Shown one piece after another: positions 35,281 through 44,406 of a stretch of 64,000 bases of DNA. Both the position numbers and the translations under genes were made by a program. The notes beneath the pieces were generated by a model. It saw only the letters and a list, made by a program, of their open reading frames with translations. It did no database searches and had not been told where the DNA came from. The stretch is from positions 1 to 64,000 of the forward strand of contig JASHOQ010000047.1 of the NCBI GenBank assembly GCA_030041045.1, read 5' to 3'. The stretch comes from Acidobacteriaceae bacterium. Lineage in GTDB: Bacteria; Acidobacteriota; Terriglobia; Terriglobales; Acidobacteriaceae. The first letter of the stretch is position 1; every line of letters starts with the position of its first letter.

Positions 35281-36591
35281 ATGAGAACAGTCCTGCTCAT
35301 TTCGCTCGCGGCATGCGCCGGTGTGCGGGCGCAGACGGTTCCCCTGGCAACCGATCTGCCCAGCCATCCCTTCTTCATCAAGACCACTTGGTACATTGGC
35401 GGCGCGGGCACGTGGGATTACCTCACCATGGATGCGCGCGCGGGGCGGCTTTATATTGCCCACGGCACCGCGGTGCAGGTGGTGGACGTGAATACCGGCG
35501 CGCTGGTGGGGACGATCGACGGCTTTTACGAGGCGCGCCAGGTGGTGCTGGACGATAGCGGCCAGATGGGTTACATCAGCGACGGCGGGCAGGGGAAGGT
35601 GGCGGTCTTCGACCGGCAGACGCTCAAAAAGACGGCGGAGATCGACACTGGGGCCAATCCCCGCTCCATGGTCTACGACGCGCTGACCAAGCTGCTGTTC
35701 GTGGTGCGGGCCAACCCTCCGGCCGAGGTGCCGACAGATGCGCAGATGGGGCAGCCCAGCCGGCGGCGGCCCGCGGAGCGCGAGGGCGCGCCGGCCGAAG
35801 TGCACACCGAGTCGAAGGTGACGGTCATCGACACGCAGACGGAGACGGCGATGGGGGAGATCTCCCTTCCCGGGCTGCTGGGCTTTGCCGTGGGCGACGA
35901 GAACGACAATGTGTACATCAGCGTGACGGACCGTAATGCGGTGTATCGCTTTGACGCGCAGGCCGTGGCCGCGCTGGTGCGCGAGCAGCCGGAGAGCAGC
36001 CCCAACACGAGCGCGGAAGCGCCCGCGGGGGCCGGCGCTGGAGAGAGCAGCGGCACGAGCGCCGGAGGGGAGAAATCCTCTGAGCCGTGGGTCACGCTCG
36101 ACTGGACTGCTGGCGCGCACGCGGGCAATCCCGCCGAGGGCCATCTCAGCGTGATCGGCCTGAGCCCGGAGTGCGCCGAACCGGCGAGCCTGGCCATGGA
36201 CAACGCGCACATGCGCCTGTTTGCCGCCTGCGGCAACCGCAGGCTGGTGGTGGTGAACGCAGCGGACGGCAACAAACTGACCTCGCTGCCCATCGGGCCG
36301 GGCGTGGACGCGGTGGGCTATGACCCGGACCGCGGGCTCATCTTTACCGCCAACGGCGGCGCCGAGGGAAGCATCACCATCATCCGCCAGGATGTGACGG
36401 ATACCTATGCCGTGATCCAGACGCTGCCCACGCGGCAACGCGCCGGAGAGCTGGCAGTCGATCCCGGCTCGGGCGCCGTCTACGCGGTGACGGATTACCT
36501 GGGCGTGGCGCTGGACAAGCCGGGCGGCATCGGAACGCTGGAGCAGACGCCGGTCAAGGGCAGCTTTCAGGTGCTCCAGGTTGCAAACTGA
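35281..36591 (+). CDS. Exported YVTN-type beta-propeller protein
   Basis: 436 residues. A signal peptide (about 1-17, MRTVLLISLAACAGVRAQ) precedes repeated blade motifs (RLYIAHGTAVQVVDVNTGALVGTI; GYISDGGQGKVAVFDRQTLK; LFAACGNRRLVVVNAADGNK; GAVYAVTDYLG). A Ser/Ala/Gly-rich insertion lies near 235-270. Propellers of this type are periplasmic or surface binding proteins with no fixed activity. Stands alone. Confidence 0.82.
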   Translation: MRTVLLISLAACAGVRAQTVPLATDLPSHPFFIKTTWYIGGAGTWDYLTMDARAGRLYIAHGTAVQVVDVNTGALVGTIDGFYEARQVVLDDSGQMGYISDGGQGKVAVFDRQTLKKTAEIDTGANPRSMVYDALTKLLFVVRANPPAEVPTDAQMGQPSRRRPAEREGAPAEVHTESKVTVIDTQTETAMGEISLPGLLGFAVGDENDNVYISVTDRNAVYRFDAQAVAALVREQPESSPNTSAEAPAGAGAGESSGTSAGGEKSSEPWVTLDWTAGAHAGNPAEGHLSVIGLSPECAEPASLAMDNAHMRLFAACGNRRLVVVNAADGNKLTSLPIGPGVDAVGYDPDRGLIFTANGGAEGSITIIRQDVTDTYAVIQTLPTRQRAGELAVDPGSGAVYAVTDYLGVALDKPGGIGTLEQTPVKGSFQVLQVAN

Positions 36592-37000
36592 GGCGAGCCG
36601 CCGCTGCGGCATTCACTCAAAAGGGAGCTATTCGAGCCGCTCGGCTACCGGATCGAGCAACTCCCAAGACCGCGCGAGTCACCCTACCCCCTCCCCCCGG
36701 TTTCTGGGAGCAAATTCTCTGGTTTCTTGGGTTTGCCCGGCGAGCTCCGGCTGCAAATTCCTCATAAGATTAGGTTTGTCCACAGATTCCTGTGGGACAA
36801 GGACTTACTGCCGCGGGACGCGTTCCGATGCCCGAGATCGCGCTCATGACCCCGCGAAGACCATTGTGCACCGAAGAGGGGAAATTTTCTGCAAAAGGCT
36901 ACGGCATCCACGATGCGATAGCCTGCGGGGACGTAAAGTAGCGCGTGCCGGCGCAGAACCGGATCGAGCGCAGTTCCAGGCATTCGCTGCGCGAGCCGGC
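36592..37000. other. Intergenic region with an inverted repeat
   Basis: 409 bp between the propeller gene and the convergent LolA-like gene. TTGTCCACAG (36776-36785) and CTGTGGGACAA (36790-36800) form an inverted repeat with one bulged base. The arms are one mismatch from a DnaA box, but only this pair exists, so no origin is claimed. No gene seen. Confidence 0.5.
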
Positions 37001-37924
37001 CTATTTCTGCTTTGGCTGTGAGCTCGACTGCGCGCCCGGCTGCTGCTGCTGGCCGTTGCCCTGTCCGTTATTGGTAATGTCCTGGCCGTTGTAAAGGATG
37101 GTGGTCGAAGTGCCGAAGCGTTTGTAGTCGGCGTACTTCACGGTTTCGCGGATGTGCACATCCTGGTCCATGTAGCCGTAGCCGCCGGCGAAGTGCAGCA
37201 TGCCCTCGCCCTTGGTGTAGACGGGAAACCAATACTGGCCGTCGATCTGCTGGCGCCAGGTGATGAACGGCGGATGCAGGTCCGCGCTGCCGCGCTTGGT
37301 ATCGTCGGGCACCATGCGGCCGTCGGAGACGACAATCTGCAGTGCGCTCGCGTCCACCCAGATGCGGCCGTCGAAGCGGCGATTCTTCTTATCGATCACC
37401 TTGGGCGCGACATCGAATACATAGCAGTCCACCTGATCGATCTTCTGCTTGCCCACGTATTTCACGTCGTATTGGGAAAGATTGTCGGGGGTGAGCACGA
37501 AGGTGTAGTTGCGCTGAATGTCCGCGAGATCGGTGGGCGTCATGAGGATGCCGCCCTGGTCCAGAGTGCTGGCCGGCGCAAACACAGTCTTTTCCGTCCG
37601 GGCGCCGGTGGGATCAAAGAACACATCGTCGACCTCGTAATACTGCCCGCTCACCTTTTTGGTATCGTCGTCGATGGTCTGCACGCTGGCGGTGCGGCGA
37701 TAGGTGTAGTGGTTGAGCGCGCTCTGAAACTCCTGCTCCTTCTCAGAAAACTCCTTGATGACCTGATCGACGGGAACGGAAGGCTGGTCGAGATTCATGG
37801 GGCCGAAGCCGGAGTCGAGGGGCATGGGTGTGAAGCTGTCCTTATCCTGCGCGGAAGCGGCAGGGACGCAGCCCAACGAAACGAAAAGCACGGCCAGAAA
37901 GGCGATTTGGAAGCGAGTGCGCAT
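37001..37924 (-). CDS. Exported LolA-like/outer-membrane-lipoprotein-sorting-like protein
   Basis: 307 residues with a signal peptide (about 1-25), then a beta-rich domain recalling LolA/LppX-type half-barrels: FDGRIWVDASALQIVVSDGRM is the clearest element. The tail is Gln/Asn-rich. The protein probably works in the periplasm, but a lipoprotein-carrier role is only inference. ATG 37924 has AAGGAG 9 bp upstream; a TTG at 37933 is unlikely. Confidence 0.72.
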   Translation of the reverse strand: MRTRFQIAFLAVLFVSLGCVPAASAQDKDSFTPMPLDSGFGPMNLDQPSVPVDQVIKEFSEKEQEFQSALNHYTYRRTASVQTIDDDTKKVSGQYYEVDDVFFDPTGARTEKTVFAPASTLDQGGILMTPTDLADIQRNYTFVLTPDNLSQYDVKYVGKQKIDQVDCYVFDVAPKVIDKKNRRFDGRIWVDASALQIVVSDGRMVPDDTKRGSADLHPPFITWRQQIDGQYWFPVYTKGEGMLHFAGGYGYMDQDVHIRETVKYADYKRFGTSTTILYNGQDITNNGQGNGQQQQPGAQSSSQPKQK

Positions 37925-38352
37925 GGAATTCAACTCCTTCGGGCGCTGCGCCCGTTCCCCCCGTGCCCGTCCACTCAGGTATCTTCGCCGGAGTTGCGGC
38001 CGATTTCAACTGGAGCTTAGGGTGCGCCCGGTCAGTTTGGCGAGGCGCCTTGCGGCTGGATTCCAAAGCCCGGTGCCCGGCCTGGGGAAAGTTTTTTCGG
38101 CGCTCGAGATCCCTGGCGCCTTCGGGCCCAAAGCGGAGAGCGAAGCAAATACGGGCCTCTGCAACTTTAGACGCATGTACAGCCTCATGGGGAAATTAAA
38201 GAATTTAACCTGAGGGATTGTCTGCCCAAGGCCGGTTGCCGAAGCGTTCTCAGCACGCTGAAGGGGCCTTCTGCGGAGGCCATCCCGATATCGAGATGCA
38301 AACGCGCGCTGTTTTACCGGGCCCTTGAAATAGAAGGAGTTTTCGGTTTTTG
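37925..38352. other. Divergent intergenic region, nothing recognised
   Basis: 428 bp between two divergent genes. No ORF, clear promoter or hairpin stands out beyond a run of A/T near 38190-38210. Confidence 0.4.
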
Positions 38353-40401
38353 ATGCCCGATATTTACCATACGCCAGCGCTGATTCTCACAGCCCTTTTG
38401 TTGCCGGCTTTCGGATACCTTTATCTGCGCTATCGCGACGCGCGCACGCTGCTTTGGTTTCTCGGCTTCTTCTTTTCTCTGCTGGCGGAGCTGCGCTTTT
38501 ACGCGGCAGGGCACGGTCCGGCCCACCCCTGGCTCCTGGTCGCCGGGCAAAGCTCCATCCAGATCAGCTCGGCGCTTTTCCTGGCCTCGCTTTCGCCGCT
38601 CAAGTTTCGCATGGGCAGGTTGCAGATTTTTTACGTGATTCCCTACATCCTGCCGCTGGTCCTTTATTCCATCCTGCTCTATGGCGTGTTCGGCGGCGTG
38701 GAGCCGCAGGGACCGTGTTTGCTGCTGTTTCCCGCGCTCGGCCTCGTCTGCCTGTTTTCGGGGCTCGCCTGGGGCGCGGAGCCGAACATCATGCCCCCCT
38801 GGGTGGGAATTTCCACTTGCGCGGTGCTGGCATGTCTTGCGTCCTGGACGTTCTTCCTCGCCGGAGCGGCCTGGGCGCTGACCCTGGTGGACGCGGCCAA
38901 CCTGCTCTTGACCGCGCTGTTCGTGGTCTTCCTCTTCCGGCGGTTCTCTCCGGGCGTGCTGTTGAGCGTGGCCGGCTTTTTGGCGTGGTCGCTCAATATC
39001 CTCGACGCCGTCCCGGCAACTGCCCACAACCCTGCGTTGCTGCACCTGGGATTGAGCCGGGTTCTGGAGATGGGCAAGGGCGTGGCGGCGCTGGGCATGA
39101 TTGTGCTGGCGCTCGAAGACGAGCTGCATAACAACCTGGCCGCGCAGGAACGGGAGCGCCGGGCGCGGCGGGAGCTGGAGGGGTACTCGAAACTGGTGCT
39201 GGCCCGCCGGCGCGTGGAGGATTTCGACCACCAGGGCAGCGAGATATGCGAGCTGGTGGTGGAACACAGCCGCTTTCGGCAGGCGGCGCTGTTGCTGCAC
39301 AACTCCGGCCGCTTCCGGCTGGCCGGCTCGGCCGGGCTGGAGACGGCCACGGCCAAGGCGCTTGCCGCACTGGCCGGGCGGATTCCAGCATCGGGATTTC
39401 TCATTGCAGGATCTGCACCATCGGCCGTGGAGCGAAGCCTTACGGTTCGCCTCGATCTGGAGCCATGGCTCAGGCCCGGTGACGATCTGAAACGGCTGCG
39501 GTTTACCTCCGTGCTGGCTGTGCCCATGATGAACCGCACATCGGCAAGCCAGGCGACAACCGAGGGGGCGCTTCTGCTGGCAGAGATGCGCGCGGGTAAC
39601 GGCAAGCCGGGCCACAAAGCGGAGCCGTTGCGGCTGGACGATCTGCTTCCCCTGGAGCTGCTCGCCGGGCGGCTGCAGGCCACTCGCAGCCAGATCATGA
39701 TGATGGAGAAGCTGATCGATTCAGAGAAGTTTTCTCATGTGGGCCAGCTGGCGGCCAATGTGGCCCAGGAGCTGAACAACCCCTTGACGGTGGTGCTGGG
39801 CTACGCCACGCTGCTCGAGGAAACCTCTGCGCTGCAGGCGCAAGACCGCAAGGCCCTGGACGCGATCCTGGCCGAGGCGCGCCATATGCGTTCCACGCTG
39901 GAAAGCCTGGCGCGCATCGCGCGGCCCTCGGGCGACCAGCAGGCCGCGGTCTCCGTGTCCGAGCTGCTCTCCGATATGGGCGAACTGCATCGCCCGGAGT
40001 TCCTGAGCCGCTCCATCGAGTTCCGGCTGAACATTGCGCCGGCGCTGCCGCGGGTGCTGTGCAGCCCGCACCAGCTGCGGCAGGCGGTGCGGCATTGCCT
40101 GCAGTTTGCCATGGACGCGGTGGAGAATCCGGTTCCGGAGACCGAGGAGCCGAAGACCATTCGCGTGGAGGCGGCCAGCGAGGGCGGCCGGGTGCAGATT
40201 CTGGTGGGCCACTCAGGGCCGAGCTTTCCCAACCCCGAGCACGCCTTCGATTCGCTTGCCCCCGCGCGCGCCGAAGCGGAGCCGGCGAGCCTGGGGCTGA
40301 GCCTGTGCGCCACGCTGCTCAAAGACAACAACGGCCGCGCCCTGGCCGTGAACCTGGAGCCGAAAGGCGCCGCGATCATCCTGGAGCTGAAGGCGGCGTA
40401 A
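38353..40401 (+). CDS. Membrane histidine-kinase-like protein with degenerate catalytic core
   Basis: 682 residues: about seven N-terminal transmembrane spans (5-255), a coiled coil, a GAF-like region (about 290-450), a DHp-like helix pair and a weak HATPase end. The H-box reads VAQELNNPLT: the phospho-acceptor His is Gln472 (codon CAG, 39766-39768). The N-box lacks its Asn (RHCLQFAMDAV), and G1 is reduced to GHSGPSF. It therefore probably does not phosphorylate and acts as a pseudokinase or sensor. ATG 38353 is preferred to TTG 38350. No response regulator adjoins it. Confidence 0.82.
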   Translation: MPDIYHTPALILTALLLPAFGYLYLRYRDARTLLWFLGFFFSLLAELRFYAAGHGPAHPWLLVAGQSSIQISSALFLASLSPLKFRMGRLQIFYVIPYILPLVLYSILLYGVFGGVEPQGPCLLLFPALGLVCLFSGLAWGAEPNIMPPWVGISTCAVLACLASWTFFLAGAAWALTLVDAANLLLTALFVVFLFRRFSPGVLLSVAGFLAWSLNILDAVPATAHNPALLHLGLSRVLEMGKGVAALGMIVLALEDELHNNLAAQERERRARRELEGYSKLVLARRRVEDFDHQGSEICELVVEHSRFRQAALLLHNSGRFRLAGSAGLETATAKALAALAGRIPASGFLIAGSAPSAVERSLTVRLDLEPWLRPGDDLKRLRFTSVLAVPMMNRTSASQATTEGALLLAEMRAGNGKPGHKAEPLRLDDLLPLELLAGRLQATRSQIMMMEKLIDSEKFSHVGQLAANVAQELNNPLTVVLGYATLLEETSALQAQDRKALDAILAEARHMRSTLESLARIARPSGDQQAAVSVSELLSDMGELHRPEFLSRSIEFRLNIAPALPRVLCSPHQLRQAVRHCLQFAMDAVENPVPETEEPKTIRVEAASEGGRVQILVGHSGPSFPNPEHAFDSLAPARAEAEPASLGLSLCATLLKDNNGRALAVNLEPKGAAIILELKAA

Positions 40402-40497
40402 GGCGGCCAGCACGGCCGATCCCGAGTGGGGCCTTGCGCGAACAGCGGCGTGGATTGACCGGGGGTCCAATCTGCCAAATGAAGATGGAGTGCATGG

Positions 40498-40595
40498 GTT
40501 CCATCGCCCCTCCGGGGCTTGCCCAATTTTTGCCCTCCCTCCCAGGGTTCCGCTCGACCGAGCCTGGGCTCGGTCTTCGCTCCACCCTGGGCTAG
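40498..40595. repeat. Nested cruciform repeat
   Basis: Outer arms CCCAGGGT (40541-40548) and ACCCTGGG (40584-40591) enclose a perfect 9-bp hairpin GACCGAGCC/GGCTCGGTC. The preceding bases CATCGCCCCTCCGGGGCTTG are of the type often seen in interspersed acidobacterial repeats. Confidence 0.6.
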
Positions 40596-40622
40596 AGCGG
40601 TTCCACAGTACATGTAGCCATA

Positions 40623-40703
40623 TTTCACAGTTGCGGAAGGTGGCTTTTTCTTGGTGAAAAAGCCACTTAGCATCTGCGGCTTCGGGATACAGCAACTGTG
40701 AAA
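40623..40703. repeat. Inverted-repeat element, copy 1
   Basis: Perfect 12-bp outer arms TTTCACAGTTGC (40623-40634) and GCAACTGTGAAA (40692-40703). Inside, an 11-bp hairpin GTGGCTTTTTC/GAAAAAGCCAC and the motif CTTCGGGATACA just before the right arm. Same family as copies at 42698, 43938 and 47165. Confidence 0.75.
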
Positions 40704-40791
40704 CCGCTGTAAACTCCTGCGCTCCCTACGGGAGCTTGCCGCTCCAAAAGCCATTCGCCCACCGCGATCGGAATCCCGTTGGATTCGAATC

Positions 40792-42228
40792 CTATTCGTT
40801 CAGGGCGAAGGCGCGAGCCGACTCGAGCAAGTTGGCCACCGACTCCTTCGAGCACGATTCGGTGTAGATGCGCAGCAGCGGCTCGGTGCCGCTGGCACGC
40901 AGCAGCAGCCAGGTCTCGGCGGCGTTGGGTTTGGTTTTGGCCTCGGGGTTGTCGAGGTAGAACTTCACGCCGTCGAGGGTTTCGGTGCGCAGAATGGGCA
41001 TGCCGGCAAAAACCGGATCGCCGGGCGGGAGCGCCCTGGCCCGCGCGATGGCCGCGTTCTTGGTCTCGTCGGGTAGTGCCAAATCGATGCGGCCATACTG
41101 GTGCTCGCCGTACTCGGCCTGGAGATCGGCCACCAACTGCCCGAGCGTCTTGCGCTCTTCTGCCATGACGTTGGCCAGAAGCAGGCAGTTGAGCAGGCCG
41201 TCGCGCTCCGGCAGATGGCGCTGGAAGCCGATGCCACCGGATTCCTCGCCGCCCATGAGGATTTCACGCTCGAGCATGAGGTCGCTGACGAACTTGAAGC
41301 CGATGCCGTGCTCGATGAGCTCGCGCCCGTATTTCTTGGCGATGCGGTCGAGCATCTTGGTGGTGTTGAAGGCGCGCGTCACCGCGCCGGGCCAGCCCTT
41401 GGTCCGAAGCACCCAGTTCAATAGCACCGAGTAGATTTTGTGCGGGTCGACAAAAGCGCCGTGCTCGTCGGTGGCGCCAATGCGGTCGGCGTCGCCGTCG
41501 GTACACAGGCCGGCGTGGCAGTGGTTGGCGGCCGTGGCCTCGCCCAGGGCGCGGATGTTGGGTTCGATGGGCTCGGGATTGATGCCGGGAAAGAGCGGAT
41601 CGGGGTTAGCGCGAATCTGCACATGGTCGACCCCGATACGCGCGAAGATGCCGGAGAGGATGGTGGCGCCGGCGCCGTACATCGAGTCGATGCAGAACTT
41701 CATCCCCGACCTCGCGATCAGATCGAGATCGGCGAAACTCTCGATAGCTTTAAGATAGGTGGGCAGAAAATCCACTTCGACGATGGGTGCGGGTTGCGCT
41801 GCAGGCGCGGGCGGCCTGCCCAGATACGACTCGATGGCGGTCATGATCGACGGGCGTCCCGAGCCGCCGTACCACGCCTTGTACTTCACGCCGTTCCACT
41901 GCGCGGGGTTGTGCGACGAGGTGATCATGATACCGCCGGCGGCGCCGCGCTCGCGTACGCCGTAGCTGAGCGCGGGCGTGGGCGTTACGGCACGGGCAAG
42001 CTGCACCGGGATTCCGGCGCCGGCGGCAACCTCTGCGCAGGCGCGCGCGAAGGCCTTCGAGCCGAAGCGCGTGTCGTAGGCGATGCAGAGGCCTTTCGCC
42101 GGGTCCTCCTGCGCGCACACATAAGCGGCAATGGCTGCGGCGGCGGTGCGGACGTTCGAGAAGGTGAAGTCGTCGGCGATGACGCCGCGCCAGCCGTCGG
42201 TGCCGAACTTGATGACGGGATGAGGCAT
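40792..42228 (-). CDS. Phosphoglucomutase/phosphomannomutase
   Basis: Alpha-D-phosphohexomutase, 478 residues, interconverting hexose 1- and 6-phosphates. The catalytic phosphoserine loop MITSSHNPAQWNG has Ser105, the magnesium loop is CTDGDADRIG (about 236-245), the sugar-binding EESGG follows, and the C-terminal RASGTEPLLRIY phosphate-binding loop is intact. Substrate choice between glucose and mannose cannot be settled. It would connect glucose-1-phosphate from the two phosphorylases, and galactose via galK, to glycolysis. Confidence 0.93.
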   Translation of the reverse strand: MPHPVIKFGTDGWRGVIADDFTFSNVRTAAAAIAAYVCAQEDPAKGLCIAYDTRFGSKAFARACAEVAAGAGIPVQLARAVTPTPALSYGVRERGAAGGIMITSSHNPAQWNGVKYKAWYGGSGRPSIMTAIESYLGRPPAPAAQPAPIVEVDFLPTYLKAIESFADLDLIARSGMKFCIDSMYGAGATILSGIFARIGVDHVQIRANPDPLFPGINPEPIEPNIRALGEATAANHCHAGLCTDGDADRIGATDEHGAFVDPHKIYSVLLNWVLRTKGWPGAVTRAFNTTKMLDRIAKKYGRELIEHGIGFKFVSDLMLEREILMGGEESGGIGFQRHLPERDGLLNCLLLANVMAEERKTLGQLVADLQAEYGEHQYGRIDLALPDETKNAAIARARALPPGDPVFAGMPILRTETLDGVKFYLDNPEAKTKPNAAETWLLLRASGTEPLLRIYTESCSKESVANLLESARAFALNE

Positions 42229-42383
42229 CGAGTTTTTTGGTTCTCCTCAGAATAAGCAAAGGTTCACGATAGCAGGCGGCGGCGAAGGTTAGCACCCTGT
42301 GCAGTAGATTCGCGGTATGCTTGCAGCAACGCTAACCGAATCGACGCGATTCGCCATCCGGACAGGACGCAAGGAGCACCCGC

Positions 42384-42686
42384 ATGGCCCCACCCAAGCC
42401 GGGAGAGAGAATCTACATCGAAGGCACGATCTATCTGCACCACGGCGCAGACGATTTTCAAGGGGGAATCTGCACGGTGAAGGCCACGCGCACGCAGATG
42501 CAGGCGAGCGGCGGAGAGATCACCCTAGTGGAAGTGGAGGAAGATCCGGGCACGTGGAGCCGGTGGGAAGGGTACCTGGAGCCGAAACAGGAAGAGTGGA
42601 AAAGGAAATACGGCGGGCAGAAGGGAAGATTGAAGCCGGACCTCCGTCCCGAGTTCAATGATGGATGGCCTGGCGATTCCGAGTGA
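42384..42686 (+). CDS. Small hypothetical protein
   Basis: A 100-residue hydrophilic protein (MAPPKPGERIYIEGTIYLHHG...) with a beta-rich N-terminal half and a Trp/Glu/Lys-rich C-terminal half (TWSRWEGYLEPKQEEWKRKY). AAGGAG lies 8 bp before the ATG. No family recognised. It is divergent from pgm. Confidence 0.7.
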   Translation: MAPPKPGERIYIEGTIYLHHGADDFQGGICTVKATRTQMQASGGEITLVEVEEDPGTWSRWEGYLEPKQEEWKRKYGGQKGRLKPDLRPEFNDGWPGDSE

Positions 42687-42697
42687 GCGCGGCTACG

Positions 42698-42851
42698 GCA
42701 TTTTCTGAGTTACTGTGTCCTCTTCGTTCCTTCGCAAGGTCGCCGCTCCCTGTTGGTCCCACCCCAGCAAGCGAGGAGCGCTTGCCGGGGCCCCGGGTTG
42801 GTCGCGTCGACTCTGCTTTCCGTCTTCGGGATATAGCTACTCAGAAAATGC
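42698..42851. repeat. Inverted-repeat element, copy 2 (with inner hairpin module)
   Basis: Arms GCATTTTCTGAGT (from 42698) and ACTCAGAAAATGC (ending 42851). The interior shares CGCAAGGTCGCCGCT and CTTCGGGATATAGC with copies 3 and 4. A module of about 45 bp with its own hairpin (CCCCAGCAAGCG...CGCTTGCCGGGG) is inserted relative to copy 3. It ends 1 bp from the stop of the next gene. Confidence 0.8.
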
Positions 42852-42852
42852 T

Positions 42853-43860
42853 TTAGTCGCCGCTTGGAACCGGGCTGCCGGCAGGACTTTGCGGGGACTT
42901 GTGCGACAGCTTGCGATGGATGTCCGGCCAGAATTCCTTGATGAGGATGGTGATCGTGTCTAACCCGACCTGCGTTCCCCATGTGCTTATTGTGTTCGAC
43001 AGGGTGCGTTCTGAAGGAATAAACAGGTGGGGATTGCCGGGCGTGCTGAGGTAGGTACTTCTGGGGTGATAGGTGTAGGTCGAGATTCCGGCCGCGACCG
43101 CTGCCCCAAAAATCTCGGAGTAATTGAATTGAGGCCGCCCGGAATCGGTACGAGTCACGAAAATTCGGCTGATCGCATAACCGGAACGGTGGACGAATCC
43201 GCCCCGGCTCGACTGGTAGAAGCGAGGATCCTGGTGAAGAATGGAAGGAAAAACGGCGCCGACCATAAAGTTCTCGACGCTGCTGTCGCCCACGGTGGTC
43301 CCGTAGCGCTTGGCATAAGCGACCCAGCCCTGGCCGTATGCCGGATCGCCGTCGTCCGCCTGGCTGATGGCGGCAAGCAATCCCCACCAGGGGTATTGGA
43401 CGCGATCGAAATTGCCTAAGGCGACGACCTTGAATTTTTGCCCGACTGTGAGCGGCGGAAGCTTGCCGGTTTGCTGCAACGTCAGGAAGTTGGGAAGCGT
43501 GTAGAAGAGCCGGTCATTCGACGTTCCCGCAACTTTGCCCTGGTCGCCTGTCTTCTGCGTACTCTTATCCTTGTCATTTTCCGGGGTGCTCTGCGGCGCG
43601 GCCTGCGTGCTTGAGGACGAGCCTGGCGAGGGTGATGCCGGCGCCGGCGGATTCGGTGTCTGCTGCTGTGCCGGCTGCTGTTGCGCGGACTGGGAGCCGC
43701 TGGCCTGCGCGATCTCAGGATTCGGCGCCGGCGCATCAGGAAGCGTGACTGCCGAAATGGTGGCCAGGTCAGATTGTCCGGCGCGGAGAGATGAGGGCAC
43801 GGCCGCAAACGTCAACGCGAGAAAAAAGGCAGAGCTTACGACAGGCGTACTTGAACGCAT
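42853..43860 (-). CDS. Exported Pro/Gln-rich protein, paralog A
   Basis: 335 residues. A signal peptide (about 1-27) is followed by a long Pro/Gln/Ser-rich linker (about 35-95) and a conserved domain with GQGWVAYAKRYGTTVGDSSVENFMVGAVFPSILHQDPRFYQ, shared with the next gene. The domain looks membrane-associated, perhaps outer membrane, but no function is known to me. ATG 43860 follows GGTGG; ATG 43875 is possible. Element copies 2 and 3 flank it on both sides. Confidence 0.75.
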   Translation of the reverse strand: MRSSTPVVSSAFFLALTFAAVPSSLRAGQSDLATISAVTLPDAPAPNPEIAQASGSQSAQQQPAQQQTPNPPAPASPSPGSSSSTQAAPQSTPENDKDKSTQKTGDQGKVAGTSNDRLFYTLPNFLTLQQTGKLPPLTVGQKFKVVALGNFDRVQYPWWGLLAAISQADDGDPAYGQGWVAYAKRYGTTVGDSSVENFMVGAVFPSILHQDPRFYQSSRGGFVHRSGYAISRIFVTRTDSGRPQFNYSEIFGAAVAAGISTYTYHPRSTYLSTPGNPHLFIPSERTLSNTISTWGTQVGLDTITILIKEFWPDIHRKLSHKSPQSPAGSPVPSGD

Positions 43861-43937
43861 CCATCCACCAATCATTAAACTTGCGGCCCGGGCTAAATCG
43901 GCCGGACCCGCAGATCGCAGCTTGCCGGCAGGCGACG

Positions 43938-44046
43938 GCATTTTCTGAGTTACTGTGTCCTCTTCGTTCCTTCGCAAGGTCGCCGCTCCCTGCTGGTCGC
44001 GCCGACTCTGCTTTCCGTCTTCGGGATATAGCAACTCAGAAAATGC
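43938..44046. repeat. Inverted-repeat element, copy 3
   Basis: Direct copy of 42698-42851 without the inner hairpin module. Arms GCATTTTCTGAGTT (from 43938) and AACTCAGAAAATGC (ending 44046). It lies just upstream of paralog A. Confidence 0.8.
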
Positions 44047-44406
44047 TTTAATCGCTTTCCGGGTAAGATTGCCGGGCCTGCACGCGCTCTGGAGCAGCTA
44101 AGCGGAGCCTTGTTTCAGAGCAGGGCTCGCGCCGGTTCACGCGAATGTGGCGCATCCTTCCTGTTAGACGCAGGAGGGAGGCGCAAACGACGAAGAGCGG
44201 GCACTAAAAAAAAGAATAAGGGCAGGACGCAGGATGCGGGAGAAAAAACGCATAAAGCGAAGCTCAACAGCAACCTATGGGTGCGCAGGGGCGTCGCTCC
44301 CTGTTGGTCCCACCCCAGCAAGCAAGGAGCGCTTGCCGGGGACCCCCGGGTTGGTTGCGCCGACTTGTGAGTCGTTCCTCCGGTCGACGGCAGCTCTAGT
44401 TTTGCT
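44047..44406. other. Intergenic region between the two paralogs
   Basis: 360 bp without a gene. It holds an A/G-rich tract (about 44195-44265) and a solitary copy of the inner hairpin module of element 2. Confidence 0.5.
44291..44365. repeat. Solitary inner hairpin module (copy 5)
   Basis: About 75 bp nearly identical to 42741-42812: GTCGCTCCCTGTTGGTCCC, then CCCCAGCAAGC...GCTTGCCGGGG, then GGTTGG. The outer arms are missing. It lies just beyond the stop of paralog B, as copy 2 does for paralog A. Confidence 0.75.

Larger units (their letters stand above)
40402..40791. other. Convergent intergenic region rich in palindromes
   Basis: 390 bp between two genes that point toward each other. No ORF. 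It is filled by two separate inverted-repeat elements (listed next). Confidence 0.6.

Noticed and set aside
36776-36800. DnaA boxes marking an origin
   Set aside because: Only one imperfect inverted pair, far from dnaA, with no AT-rich unwinding region.
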